64,000 nucleotides of DNA from Parietaria judaica (lineage: Eukaryota > Streptophyta > Magnoliopsida > Rosales > Urticaceae), in assembly GCA_954871525.1 (NCBI GenBank), contig OX940871.1, forward strand, positions 18,599,086-18,663,085. Reading direction: 5' to 3'. Shown piece by piece: positions 23,886 to 34,919 of the stretch (position 1 is its first letter; each line of letters starts with the position of its first letter). The translations under genes were made by a program, and so were the position numbers. The notes beneath the pieces were generated by a model. That model was given only the letters and a program-made list of their open reading frames with translations, had not been told where the DNA came from and did no database searches.

Positions 23886-24920
23886 CGCGAGGCTTGACGT
23901 CAGTGACTGTGCCTCAGAGCGCTTAGCATTTGTACAATAATCAACAAATTTTTGAAGCTTATAAAGTGTTAAGATATATTATGAAATTACCCTCTTATAA
24001 TGTAGATTATTACTCCAGAAGCACTCTTAAGGGCATGACAAATTACTTGCATATTTATTTTCTTGGTTGTTATTTGTTTGATTTAGTAATTAGCAAGACC
24101 ACTTTAACTTTACTTTTTATCGAAGGATATCAGAGGTAAACGTATCAAAAAGTATCTCAAAGTTGACGGCAGATTCGAAGAACTTTTTCGTCGGGCAAAA
24201 GCTTCAAAAGTCCAAGAAAGTTATTTGTGTACATACTTAAAAAATATGCTAGTCAATTTCGTCTAATCTGCGTCATGCTGAAATTATGCTTAGACACCCT
24301 TCCTACCGAAGAAATCTTAAGAGTTTTGTGAGGATTCAGACTTACTACGTACACATGATTTGAGTTTCCCCATATTCGTAGAGCTTAGCCATCCGATAGG
24401 ACTTCACCTTTTCTTTGTTAGTTAGGGGGCTTGAATCTTTGTAATTTTTTCCCTCCAGCTTGGGACTTCCGAGAACGTTTCCTCATTAACAGGTCAAACT
24501 ACGTAAAACTTTTGCGTCTTTGATGCTCGGCTTAGCTCTTTCCCTTAAACTCGTCGTTTGTTTCTCACTCTAAAATTTGGCACAACAAAAGTATAATAAA
24601 TCGATGGAAAGTATTGTGCACCTAATTTAAGTCAACTAGGTTTTGTGCAAATGACGCCTTTGAAGCTTCCACTTTGGTCCAAAGTCCTCTTTTTTTCAAT
24701 CGGTAAAACCCAATACGCTTAGCAAATCAAACCGTATAATGATTATATTTACACAAAACACAAAAAAAAAAGACCACATTGTTTGTTTTTCTTGAAACAA
24801 AGAGCGGGAAGGTTTAGCAGAAAAAAACACGATGATTAAGCTCGAATACTTGCCAAATCATCATACGATAAATATAGTAAACCAAAATCACATGTAAAAA
24901 ATCACACTAATACAAAAGTA
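23886..24920. other. Convergent 3' region between the Sec14-like and ERD7-like genes
   Basis: This must hold the 3' UTRs of both converging genes. Only short accidental frames are present. I could not place a polyadenylation signal for either gene with confidence. Confidence 0.5.
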
Positions 24921-27900
24921 TTAGTGTTTTTTCTTCGCCTTCTTCTCGGAGGCTGCAGCTTTAGCGGCGTTTTTGGCAATGGGTTTAATAACGCTTTTGG
25001 GGTTAAAAGCCTTACGGATCTTAAACGCAGCCCATGCGGTGCCAATGGCATGCCCCGCGGCGTCAAGTCCTTCGCTTGTCGCCTTGCCTGCTTGCTCTCC
25101 GTATCTGTAACACCCAAGTTTACATAAATGGTAAATTATTTGGGAAATAACACCGAAGTTTACATATAGATGGTAGACTAGCATTATAAAAAAAAATAAA
25201 AAAAATGGACGAGAATACCCTTATCTCTCTTCCTCCTTATTCTCTTCTCATCTTCAACTTTGTCCCTCCTTTTAAAATATTTTTTTTTTGAATTTTTTTT
25301 TAAACTAAAATTTTGCAAATCTTTGTTTTTAACTTGAAAATGAGAATTTAATCGACAATTGAGAAAAAAGAAAATTGAATAAATTGAGCGAGTTATGGTC
25401 AAAATACAAAAACTATTTGTTATTTTTTTCCCGAAAATAAATGTCTGTTTTTCGGACATCTCTATAGCATAATTACCTAAATTTTGGTCAACTGGATAGG
25501 AAGGCAAAACATCCCATTTTTTCTTATTTGATTATGTTTATTTTTCAGGATTTATATTGTAAGGCCCAGCCATTTAGGTTGTGAAGTTTGGCTTATTTTT
25601 AGAGATCTAAGAAATGAGAATATGATCAAGAATTATTTAGTAAATTAGTCAGTTAAATGTAATTTACTCCTATAATTGAAGTTAGTAAAAGAACAAGAAA
25701 AAGGATTCCATCAGTTCTAGCCCTGTGACAAGATCCCCGACTGTAATTATAAGCTTATGAAATCCCTCGCTCTAGAATCCGGTTTTATGGGTAAGTTCTA
25801 ATCACTAGTTTATAATCATTCGGCACAGTATGGGAAGTTCATACCATATCTTCCAAATTCATATATTATTTATAATTTAGATTGGCTGAAAAATTAGTCG
25901 AAATGAACGAATGCTTCGCTTCGACTAACAGTCTGGCTCCGCCACTTTTCTTTCTTGATTCTGAGCTAATAGATGAATATATTTCATGGTTTATCAACAT
26001 GGTGAAGTAAACCTGTGGGAGACGAGTTCAGTCGTGACAGTGGATGAAGTTGACATGACATTTTTCCCGGATACTTCCACGGCATCACACACTTTGCCTA
26101 TACGAAAAAGGAATATTATAATGATGATTAAAACTAAAGAAAACAATTTTGTTGGACATATGAATATAGGTCTATATGAATATAGATAGGTCTTTCAATT
26201 CAGAAATTTTAAACTAATTATTGTTCTACAACAAACCTTGCAATCATATGAGAAAGTAAAGTTCTTATGACTGAATTCAGAACACAAACATATAGAAGGA
26301 ATTAATCATAGAAGAAAATGACGTGAACCGGTAATGAAAACTTAACAAACATACACAAAAGTACGTAAGCCAATGATATTCACCAACCGAATTAATCAAC
26401 AGTAATTCAAAAGATTGTTCCTTCGAGAACATGGCCAAAACATTCCAAAACGATGACTTGAGTCAAATCAACAATCAAAACCAAAGAGAGTTTTAGGGTT
26501 TCCTTCCGCTTTGGTACTTTAATACCGGAGGAATGTTATCCTTAGCAAATGATATGGAAAGTAGAGTAAAAAAAACCAAGAATTTATAATAGGTATCATT
26601 GTGTGAACTTGCAGGTAAGGAGCTAGCAAGGATCATCTTACTAAATCCATCGAGTGACGCAAGAACAATTTCACCGGGGAGAAGGCTGAAGAACTTCTTT
26701 CCGACTTTTGAATTCGCCACCGAACTCGTGAAAAACCCAGATACTTTCACTACACCAGAAAGAACCCCATTCGCCACTTTCTCTGTCGTTTTCGATACTC
26801 TCTTAACCCTGCATTATAGATCACCACACCAGATTCGTCATAAAAAACTAAATACATCACCTTTGTAACACATACAAAAGCTAAACAGCACCTAGTTGCA
26901 ATTCAATCTTAATGCACATGATAAGAAACAATACAAACTACAAAAATTCCAATCATAACGAGAGATAAAGCTAGCAGATACAATGAAGTTAACAGAATCA
27001 ATACCAGAACATCCTATAGCAACAGCAAACTATGATGTTACTACAACATTTTCAAGCTCTTCCGAAAATGATTCTCTTGAATACCGAAAGTGATTCCCCT
27101 GAAATGTTTATACGCAACTTTATGCAAAATTTTCTAGTTTTCGTTAAGCGATTGACTCTCTGTTACGGATCATAATAGTAATTAGCTAGTAGTAGGATGT
27201 TTTGTGTAATTACCCATTAAGTCCTTGTAATTAGGTGCAAGTATTTTGTGGCCTAGCTATCTTTAGGACTCTTCTCTCCTGAAGACAGACTGTAATCCCT
27301 CTTCTCCCCGTCTTCATCCCGTTCATAAGTACGTATTTTGTCGAACCATCATTGGTTCTAGGCGAGGTTACGATCGCCAGTCGTTGGATGTAATCCGCTC
27401 TCGGTTTGGATAAGAGAGAAACATTGTATTCGTGTCAAACATTATATTCCTTACAACATCAACCCAGAGACCAACAAAGAAGGCGAATTTCAGAGCATCA
27501 ACTATGCGAACTAACAGTCAAACCACAAAATACCAAGAAGAAGACATGATCAGTGTCTGTATTAATGTACCTTTTGATCCTCCTCAAAGTCTGGCGACTC
27601 ACTTCCTTGTTTGCCCCGGGGCTCATCCTCTTCTTCATCACCTCATTCCCCCACTTTAGCCTCTCCGTCGTCACGTCCCCGCACCAGAGAATCCCCCGGA
27701 TAAGCTGCCCCGATCCAGCCGCGATCATCTTCGCTGCCGTGCCACTGTACTCCTCCACGTTGGGTGCCAGCGTCGTCCAGTACGCTGCGCTACGCTCCCC
27801 TACGATTTCCTTCTTCGCCGCCCGCAACTCCCCCGGTGAAGTCTCCGCGGCCACTGTCCCGTCCAACGCATCGCTCCTCACCGCCTTCTCCGACACTTTC

Positions 27901-28478
27901 TGAACCGAAAAGCTGCTGTAACACTCCAGAATCGAATCCAGCTCTCCGATCAGCCGCTCTTGCCCCTTCGAAGCGATCGTCAATCCGTAGTTTAGCAGGT
28001 CTCTCCGCTCCTCGTCCTCATCGCTCGAGCCCTCGGAATCGGAGCGGCGATCGCAGGGGGATCTCATCGAGAAGAAGTAGTGCGAGTCGTCCAGCTTCAC
28101 CGCGGCTTCGTCTCTCGCCAGCGGCCACTGGATCTCGTCGCCGACGCGAGCGAGCACCGCGACGATGCTCTCGCCCTGCCAGAGCCTGACGACGGAAAAC
28201 TCCCCGCATGCCAGCTCCACACTGTAGTGCGGGTCGATCAGGTGGAGGATCGCGCCGGGAATCCTCACGGCGACCTCCTCCGTCGCCTGCGGCGGCGCCG
28301 AGGGATTCGCGGATTCCACCTCGGGGAACAGATTCTCGACCAGATCCGCCATGTCCAGCGAAGGATAGAGCTTCGACAAGGGTGAAACATCAGGGTTTTG
28401 ATCTCGCCGGAGAGAGGAGGCCTCTGGATTGGAGTGAAGAACATGCGGGTAGAGAGTGTGGGGGTTCTGCTTCGCCAT
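24921..28478 (-). CDS. ERD7-like: Senescence/dehydration-associated protein, ERD7 family
   Basis: Four coding exons on the minus strand, all GT-AG: 28478-27571, 26808-26642, 26097-26013, 25104-24921 (447 residues, close to Arabidopsis ERD7). The N-terminal half carries 'LYPHV..SNPE' (residues 10-19) and the conserved block about 74-137 ('PGAILHLID'). An acidic patch 'SDSEGSSDEDEE' lies at 146-157. From about residue 245 runs the plant senescence domain, spartin-related: 'GVLSGVVKVSGFFTSS', 'LLPGEIVLASLDGFSKVCDAVEV', 'TELVSHRYG' and 'EGLDAAGHAIGTAWAAFKIRKA'. The tail is lysine-rich. In Arabidopsis the family is induced by dehydration and senescence and is linked to cold-related membrane lipid remodelling; the molecular activity is not well defined. 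Exon 1 is clearly GC-rich and the later exons are not. Intron 1 may hold an old LTR. The frame is intact. Confidence 0.95.
27160..27460. mobile_element. Possible old solo LTR in intron 1 of the ERD7-like gene
   Basis: The segment begins TGTTACGG and ends near CTTACAACA, so it has TG...CA ends. It includes the phrase 'AAGAGAGAAACATTGTATTCG', of a kind often seen near the end of Copia LTRs. I found no 5-bp duplication, so this may be a fragment or a wrong guess. Confidence 0.35.
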
Positions 28479-28753
28479 TGATGACTTCGTCGGAGATCGG
28501 AATCGGCTGGATTGGAGTGAAATGGGCGGAAGAAATGATGATACGGTATCCCGGGATAATGCTATTCCAGGTGGGGTTATCGGCTCCCGACAGTTACATC
28601 AATGTTCTCAATCTCCGAAGGCTTCGCGCCAATACCGATAAGCAGCACTTTTTTAATTTGACCGGTTAGTCTTACGAAAAAGTAGGGTTTAGGAGCGAGT
28701 ACGGGTTGGTTTGGGCTGCACGATACTCCACCTCAATGTTTACCTAGAGTCGG

Positions 28754-28780
28754 AAAAAAAAAAAAAAAAAAAAAAAAAAA
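28754..28780. repeat. Poly(A)27 tract
   Basis: 27 consecutive A, about 275 bp upstream of the ERD7-like start codon. Its length may not be reliable in the assembly. Confidence 0.9.
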
Positions 28781-29321
28781 TTGGTATAAAGTTTTGAAAT
28801 GCTCAATCCAAACCGATATAGTAAAAATTCGAGTCGAATTGATTTGACCTTTCTTGTTCGAATAGAAAAATTCAATCAAAATTTGAAACGACACATAGCA
28901 TATTAACCTAAAATTGCCGGACTCCGGTCCACGACATTGATTAGGAAGATTGCGACACATAGCAAATCACACTTGTTAACACATCTTTTAATATGCTAAA
29001 TTAATATTTTTTTGCGTAATTATTTTTTAACTCGTTATTGCCAGGTTTTAGTTAAGTAATTTTTGTTATATTGCTCTAATGTGTCCCAACATTTTGGCAT
29101 GATTGTCTTCCACGATCAATAATCAGTTCAAACTCGAGGCTTTTACTCACTTTACTCACCCTCTATAGAAAATCAGTTTCGCTTCAGGAACATGCTCATC
29201 TGAAAATCAATTCAATCATTTCGAGAGAAAAAAAAATTAAAGGAACCTCCTCGCTAAAAGCAGTATGGTGATGTAAAAGAATCCGCTTATATATATCCCT
29301 TTAAGCGATCCACCCACTCAT

Positions 29322-29919
29322 TAGGGCTGTAACTAAAATCCGGAACCCGGTTTTAAATCCGCATCTGCATCCGCATCTGCATCCGTATTCGATTTTAAGA
29401 TCCGAATCCGAATCCAGAGACCGAATACGTGTATCCGGATTCGAATTTGAAACCAGATACGGATACGGGTTTTGCTAATTAAAAATTCGGATATCCGTAT
29501 CCGGTTTAAAACCCGGTTTATTTTAATTTTTAAATTTTTTTAATTCATTTTCTAGGGTTACTCACTCTCCTTTCTTCGACAGTCGACAATTCATTTTCAT
29601 TTTCTAGGGTTACTCTTATTTACCCGCCGCCAAGCCCTCTTCCGTCGGTTACTCTTACGACATTTTATTTTCATTTTTTAGGGTTACTCTCCTTTCTAGG
29701 GTTCCATTTTCATTTGTTAAAAAAATCGGATATCTGGATAACTTTCGAATCCGGATTAACCGGATACGGATAATTTAATAGGGTTTTGAAAATAGGAATC
29801 CGGATTTTCGAGTATCCTAATTTCCGGATATACGGGTAGTGGTTTTCAGATACCCAGAAAATCGGATCCGGATAGGGGTAGTTGAAAAAATCCAGATATC
29901 CGCTCCGGTTACAGCCCTA
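29322..29919. mobile_element. hAT-type MITE rich in CCGGAT motifs
   Basis: The ends TAGGGCTGTAAC (29322) and GTTACAGCCCTA (29919) are perfect 12-bp inverted repeats. The flanks CCACTCAT (29314-29321) and CTACTCAT (29920-29927) match at 7 of 8 positions, a slightly decayed hAT target duplication. Within about 250 bp of either end the motifs ATCCGGAT, ATCCGCAT and ATCCGAAT recur many times. No transposase frame. Confidence 0.87.
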
Positions 29920-29929
29920 CTACTCATGG

Positions 29930-30720
29930 TCCAACTCGACAAATATTATTCTACCAATTACTAAGTACTTAATAGATATGATTTTTTCATTAGTAAACAA
30001 AAAGTCGTTCAATCTTCAAAATGTTGGCGGTTGTTTTTAAATCACCATAAACGGCTCATCGTTCTTTCTTCTTAGAAGAAGATTTACATTGTTTCCATGG
30101 TCAGCGGATACTCGATCTAGCCAACGAGAGGAGGGAACCAACTTGCTCTCCACTTTATGTTCACTTTATGCTCTCCACAAAATACAAAGACATTAGAAAT
30201 CAATCTCCTAGTTCGTCAAAGCCGAGTCTTTTGTTATTCTCTTGTAATTTTCCTTTGCGGATTCAAAGATCAATAAAATAATCCAAAGAACATAGCACAT
30301 AGATAACTAAGGGTGAAGCTCTTTAAAATGTATATTTTATGTGTCATTTACTTTTCCTCATCGCTTTTTATAATTGAGTCTCATAAGAAAATATGTGCTA
30401 GTCCTAACGATAGTCTACAAGTCAACCATAGTTTTACTTTAAAAACAAGATTTCATCATATAATGTTGTGACTAGCAAATTGCATAATTATCCTTAATGA
30501 TTAATAAAAAAAAAATCAATACTAGAAGATCACTCACATACTGGTCCCTTTTAAAATTTATTAATAGTACCCTCACTTATCGTGGAGGAAAACCGTTGTT
30601 ACATGATCATATAAGGGATTTACAATATTAACTATGAAGGCCAAAAAAAAAAAAAAATCTTGAATATCAAAATTTTCTACTAACTCACAGACATGAACCA
30701 ATTACTACCTAATATACACA
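29930..30720. other. Intergenic, no gene seen
   Basis: No coding region recognised. 30100-30300 has the look of a retroelement LTR or transcript end (ends with an AATAAAATAA phrase near 30270), but no boundaries could be fixed. Confidence 0.35.
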
Positions 30721-30734
30721 ACATTAACCTTTTA

Positions 30735-31640
30735 TATATCCACGAAGCTGATTAGAGTTTGAATATATATTCTCTCCAACTTTCGCTCCCAAGCGAGTCA
30801 ACGCATCTGCCACTGGATTCCCCTCTCTGTAAAAATGTTGAATTGAATAATTTGAACCATCTAATAACAATTTTACTTGATCCCAAAAATTCCAAAAACA
30901 TTAAGGATTGCAAATACCAGACTTAATCCACCCTACAACATTGATTTTAGAGCTTAAGATGAGTACCCAATGCTTTATAGAAAGCCAATATTAGCCAAAA
31001 CTCTCACATTTACCTTCCATTATGGCCACACACCTTCGATACCATAACCTCCAAATGGTTATAATTGGGATTAAACCTAATAAAACCCCTACCTGAGACG
31101 ATCTTTCTGCTCTATTGAACCAAATTTGTACCCGTTCTTTCCAACTTGATTGGATACTAATAGGGACACCCACTTCGATCGATTTTTTTTTTCCATAAAT
31201 TTATAGCAAAGTCCCATTTGTTTAAGATATGTTCCAAATCTTCAATATTTCTCTCACTACAACAGCTGCAAGCCAACAAAAAAAAATAGGGATCCCTATC
31301 TTTTTTAACCTTTTATCGACACTTAGACAATAAAAAATAGCTTTCCACATACATATGGAGATCTTCTTCGGCAAATATTTATGCAAACCCATTTTGCCCA
31401 TTCAGACTTGTAACCTCAGGGTCTAATGACATTCCAAGAGTCGTAAAGTAACCACTCTTCTCCGGAAACCAAGTAAGAGTGTCAGAAGTTGTTTTTAGAT
31501 TTCCATTATTATCTATGACTTCTTGCACTTTTTTCAAGCCTAGATGACCTTGTAGTTTTCCATGTCCCACTTGTTGTTCAAAAACAAGTCCTTACTTTGA
31601 TTAGGGCATGCTATCTTTCCACTAGATCATTATATAAAGG
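30735..31640 (-). pseudogene. LINE-type retrotransposon remnant (zinc-binding and RNase H regions)
   Basis: Read on the minus strand, the segment gives 'WFPEKSGYFT' near 31450, then a region resembling the reverse-transcriptase zinc-binding motif ('CSCCSERNIEDLEHIL' near 31230-31270). Near the end, 'IQHFYREGNPVADALTRLG' (about 30840-30785) is the conserved H.yREgN.vAD.L block of the plant LINE RNase H domain. Frames change and stops interrupt, and the reverse transcriptase core is absent, so only a decayed 3' part remains. No poly(A) tail or target duplication was found. Confidence 0.82.
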
Positions 31641-32607
31641 CTCGAATGGCATAAACTTAGCATACTATACAGAGATCTCTCCCCCTCTAACATTCCACAT
31701 AGAGTTTTTGCAAACGTTATAATAAAAAAACTGTTTCATTCCTTAAACGTCTCATTCATTTTGGGTAGAACCTTCATCTTTTCCACTTACTTTTTATTTT
31801 GTTGTTGATATGATAATGGCCTTTATCTTTTTCAGTTCTTTAGATCTTGAATACGTTTATATTTTTTATTCCCTTTTTAATTAGTCTTAGATCTTTTCGT
31901 AGTATTTTGTTTATATTTTTTATTCCCTTTTTAATTAGTCTTAGATCTTTTTGTAGTATTTTCACTACTCTACAAATAAAAAATATTGTAAGATGAAATG
32001 CACAAACAAGTCTCTATTGTTACCTTTTTACAATCTCTATTAGAGGTGCATAATTAAAGAATCGATAGAAAAAAAAAATTAATTCTAAATTTGGTCCTTT
32101 GTTCTCCGAATATGATGAAATGACAATTAAGAGCATGGATGGAGACAATATTGTTGCACCTAAATCAGAAGGCAAGTCATTTCACGTGATCTTCTTATTC
32201 AGTTATATGCTTTAGTGCAACTAAATTATATATTCAAAATCAAGGTCAAGTCAGCAATACTATGAAGCCATGAAACCAAATCTTGCTCTATTGTATCTAA
32301 AAAATATAGAAGTTAATTGAAGTTCTAATAGCACTAGCTATTTGACATGCTTTTAGAGTAGTCTCAAATTGATTCCCTATAAGAAATAAGAAATGAGAAA
32401 ATTTGAGTGTTACATGTTTTTTAATTGAGTGTCTTAGTGTAAGACTCTTTACATATTCAGAAATATTATATGTTTTCCGGAATACTAACTTCCACTAATT
32501 ATTTGCATATTTGCTTTTACTATGTTATGTGACAAGGTAAAGTGGTACATCGCTTGAACATATGGTTACCGATAAGAGAATTAAGCAACAAACCGCATTA
32601 AATGGTA

Positions 32608-33210
32608 CAGTAAAACCTCTAAAAATTAATATAGTTGAGATCATGAAATTTTATTAATTTAGAGAGATATTAATTTATCGATAAATTAATATTTTATTAA
32701 TTTATAGAGGTATTTTTTCAGAATTTTAAAATTTAAATTTAATTTGATGAATTCAATGATTATATTCAATTAGTAAGGAACAATGAACATATTTATTGTT
32801 TGTTAACGATTAAATATAATTCATTTTATATCCTTTATGACGATGGAGTTGAAGACGATTTGCATCTAGGACTCTTGAAAAAAATTTAGTGCAGTTCAAG
32901 AACATGACTCCTCAACTTTCTGATGGGATCATAAAAACTAGAGATGCACTCCACCAAGATTTAAGTTTTAAGACAAAACAAGCAACATTAGAAGTGTATT
33001 TCTCTAAATCGTCTTAGATATTCATGTCATTATTAAGTAATATTAATTTATGATATTATTGGGACCATAGTTTTAAATAGAGCTCTCAAAAAAAGTATTA
33101 TCTTATCGAGATGGATCATTTTTTACACTAGACCAAGTCAGGACCAGGCAAAATTATTATTCTAAAGAGATTATTAATTTAACGAGTATTAATTTATAGA
33201 TATTTTACTA
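32608..33210 (+). mobile_element. Emigrant-like (pogo, Tc1/mariner) element with a transposase tail
   Basis: The left end starts CAGTAAAACCTCT, the known terminus of Arabidopsis Emigrant and its relatives, and the right end ATTAATTTATAGATATTTTACT is the decayed inverted match. TA dinucleotides flank both ends (32606-32607 and 33211-33212). The interior 32892-33017 keeps a short frame, 'VQFKNMTPQLSD...KTKQATLEVYF', which resembles the C-terminal tail of CENP-B/Jerky-type pogo transposases. The DDE core is missing, so this is an internal-deletion derivative. Confidence 0.82.
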
Positions 33211-33739
33211 TACTTAAAGTTATATTTATGTTGGTGTTTTGCTTTGTATAATTATAGTTGAAATTATATATAGGTTAGTTAAAATTATAGTATGTCATGC
33301 AATCGGTCTCAATTATTACATAAATGATTAATGTGAGTTTTATGAATCTGTCTCAACTGCTACTTAATTGATTAATGTGAGTTTTATGAACATACTTCTT
33401 TTAGTCAATCAAATGTGGAGGATAATGTTCAAGAATTGGTATTAGCATATAGAACGCCTGCAAGTGAACGTGAAAGTGGAACCGTATAACAAAAATTAAC
33501 TTGAAAATTTAAAAAGTAACATGCTTGACATATAATTTGTAAATGAGTTACTGGTGTTATATTAACCAATTCCTTGTGATGAATGTGCACATTTGGTCTC
33601 TGTTTCATAAGTGAAAACCCGGTCATTATTTATAACTAGTTAAATACTAAAAATGAAAATTTTGGACAAATAGAGAAATATAAGATTACAATCATTCCTG
33701 AACATTTCATCCGATTCTTCATATTATTCCTTTGATTAT

Positions 33740-34870
33740 CAAATTGCTAAAAGTTGTTAACCAAGACCCCTAATGCATCAAATAGAAATCTTCCTATATT
33801 CAGTTCGAGTTATTTTTCTTAACTAATCTACTATATTCCTATGTGAATTAAATTACGAACGATTCATTAAGCATGTGTTGTTAACGGGTTACACATGTTA
33901 TATAAGTATATTCCTATCCTATCTAAACTCAAGATTTTAATAATAGATCATGTGTTATTCTATCTACGGCTAAACACAAATTTTCTTTTTCTAAAGTTCC
34001 TAAGGTTTACCAAATCAGTATAACTTGTGATAAAGCAATCAAAGGCAATAAGCAAAGGATATAATAAACAAACTTAAGCAATTGTCATTAATCAAAGAAA
34101 CGATAATCCAAAACAGGCTACATGCATGTGAGTTTCGATTGCATTCCTATGAAGGTTTAGCTCCTATAGAATATAGAGCATAAACAAATCACAAAGAGAT
34201 ATAATTGAAAGAGAAAATTCAACAAAGAAGATGATATTAATGGAGAGAATTTGTCAAGATCTTCGTCTCTACCGTTCTTCTTCGCAAAACCTAATCTTCC
34301 ATGGCGTTCTTCACGTTTCGTAGCCTCTTGTTGTGGCTTTCTCTCCTAAAATGCGCCACTTAATCTCTCTTCATCATTCCAATATATACCATCCTCATTA
34401 GGTTAGTGTTATGGTAAAAATAACCTAAATCGCGAAACAATTGTGTCGCGGCACACGAAATTCTATGCTAGGGCACATAGTGAATTATGGATTTCTTGCT
34501 GGGGCACATAAAATCTATGCCGCGGCGCCAACTTGCTGTCAAATATTAGCTAATTTCGGATTTTGGGCATGTTCGAGCATGGAATTGGTTTTCAACTATT
34601 TTTCTTTCATCATTCTGTGCATTGGTGCTCCGAACTTCCTCCAAATGACTTTATTCATCTCGATCTTCAATCAAATTGCAATCTACTCATGTAACTCCTG
34701 AAATAAACACGAATACTAAAAGAAACACATTAAATGACTTTTGGATAAAGGAAACTCAACATAAGTATTTAAATGCTGAAAAAAACTCACTTTGTCACGT
34801 AGAAGCCCACATTGCCTCATAAAATCAATGTCTTTCGAAAACTGATAATACTCCGTAAACCTCGACTCAT
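33740..34870 (-). mobile_element. Possible degenerate LTR retrotransposon segment
   Basis: On the minus strand the order of a TATA-like 'GGTATATATTGG' (near 34385), a GC-richer leader and a T-rich tail resembles the LTR and leader of plant Ty3-type elements. The motif 'CGGCACA' / 'GGGCACAT' recurs at 34440-34530. I found no second LTR, primer-binding site or coding domain, so this rests on general appearance. Confidence 0.3.
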
Positions 34871-34919
34871 TTTATCTTGCAAAAGCCTATAAAAATGCAA
34901 TTTATAAACACATTCCTTG

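Noticed and set aside
27553..28669. Several plus-strand frames of 100-150 codons over the ERD7-like first exon
   Set aside because: They are antisense shadows of a GC-rich exon. The minus-strand frame matches ERD7 along its whole length.
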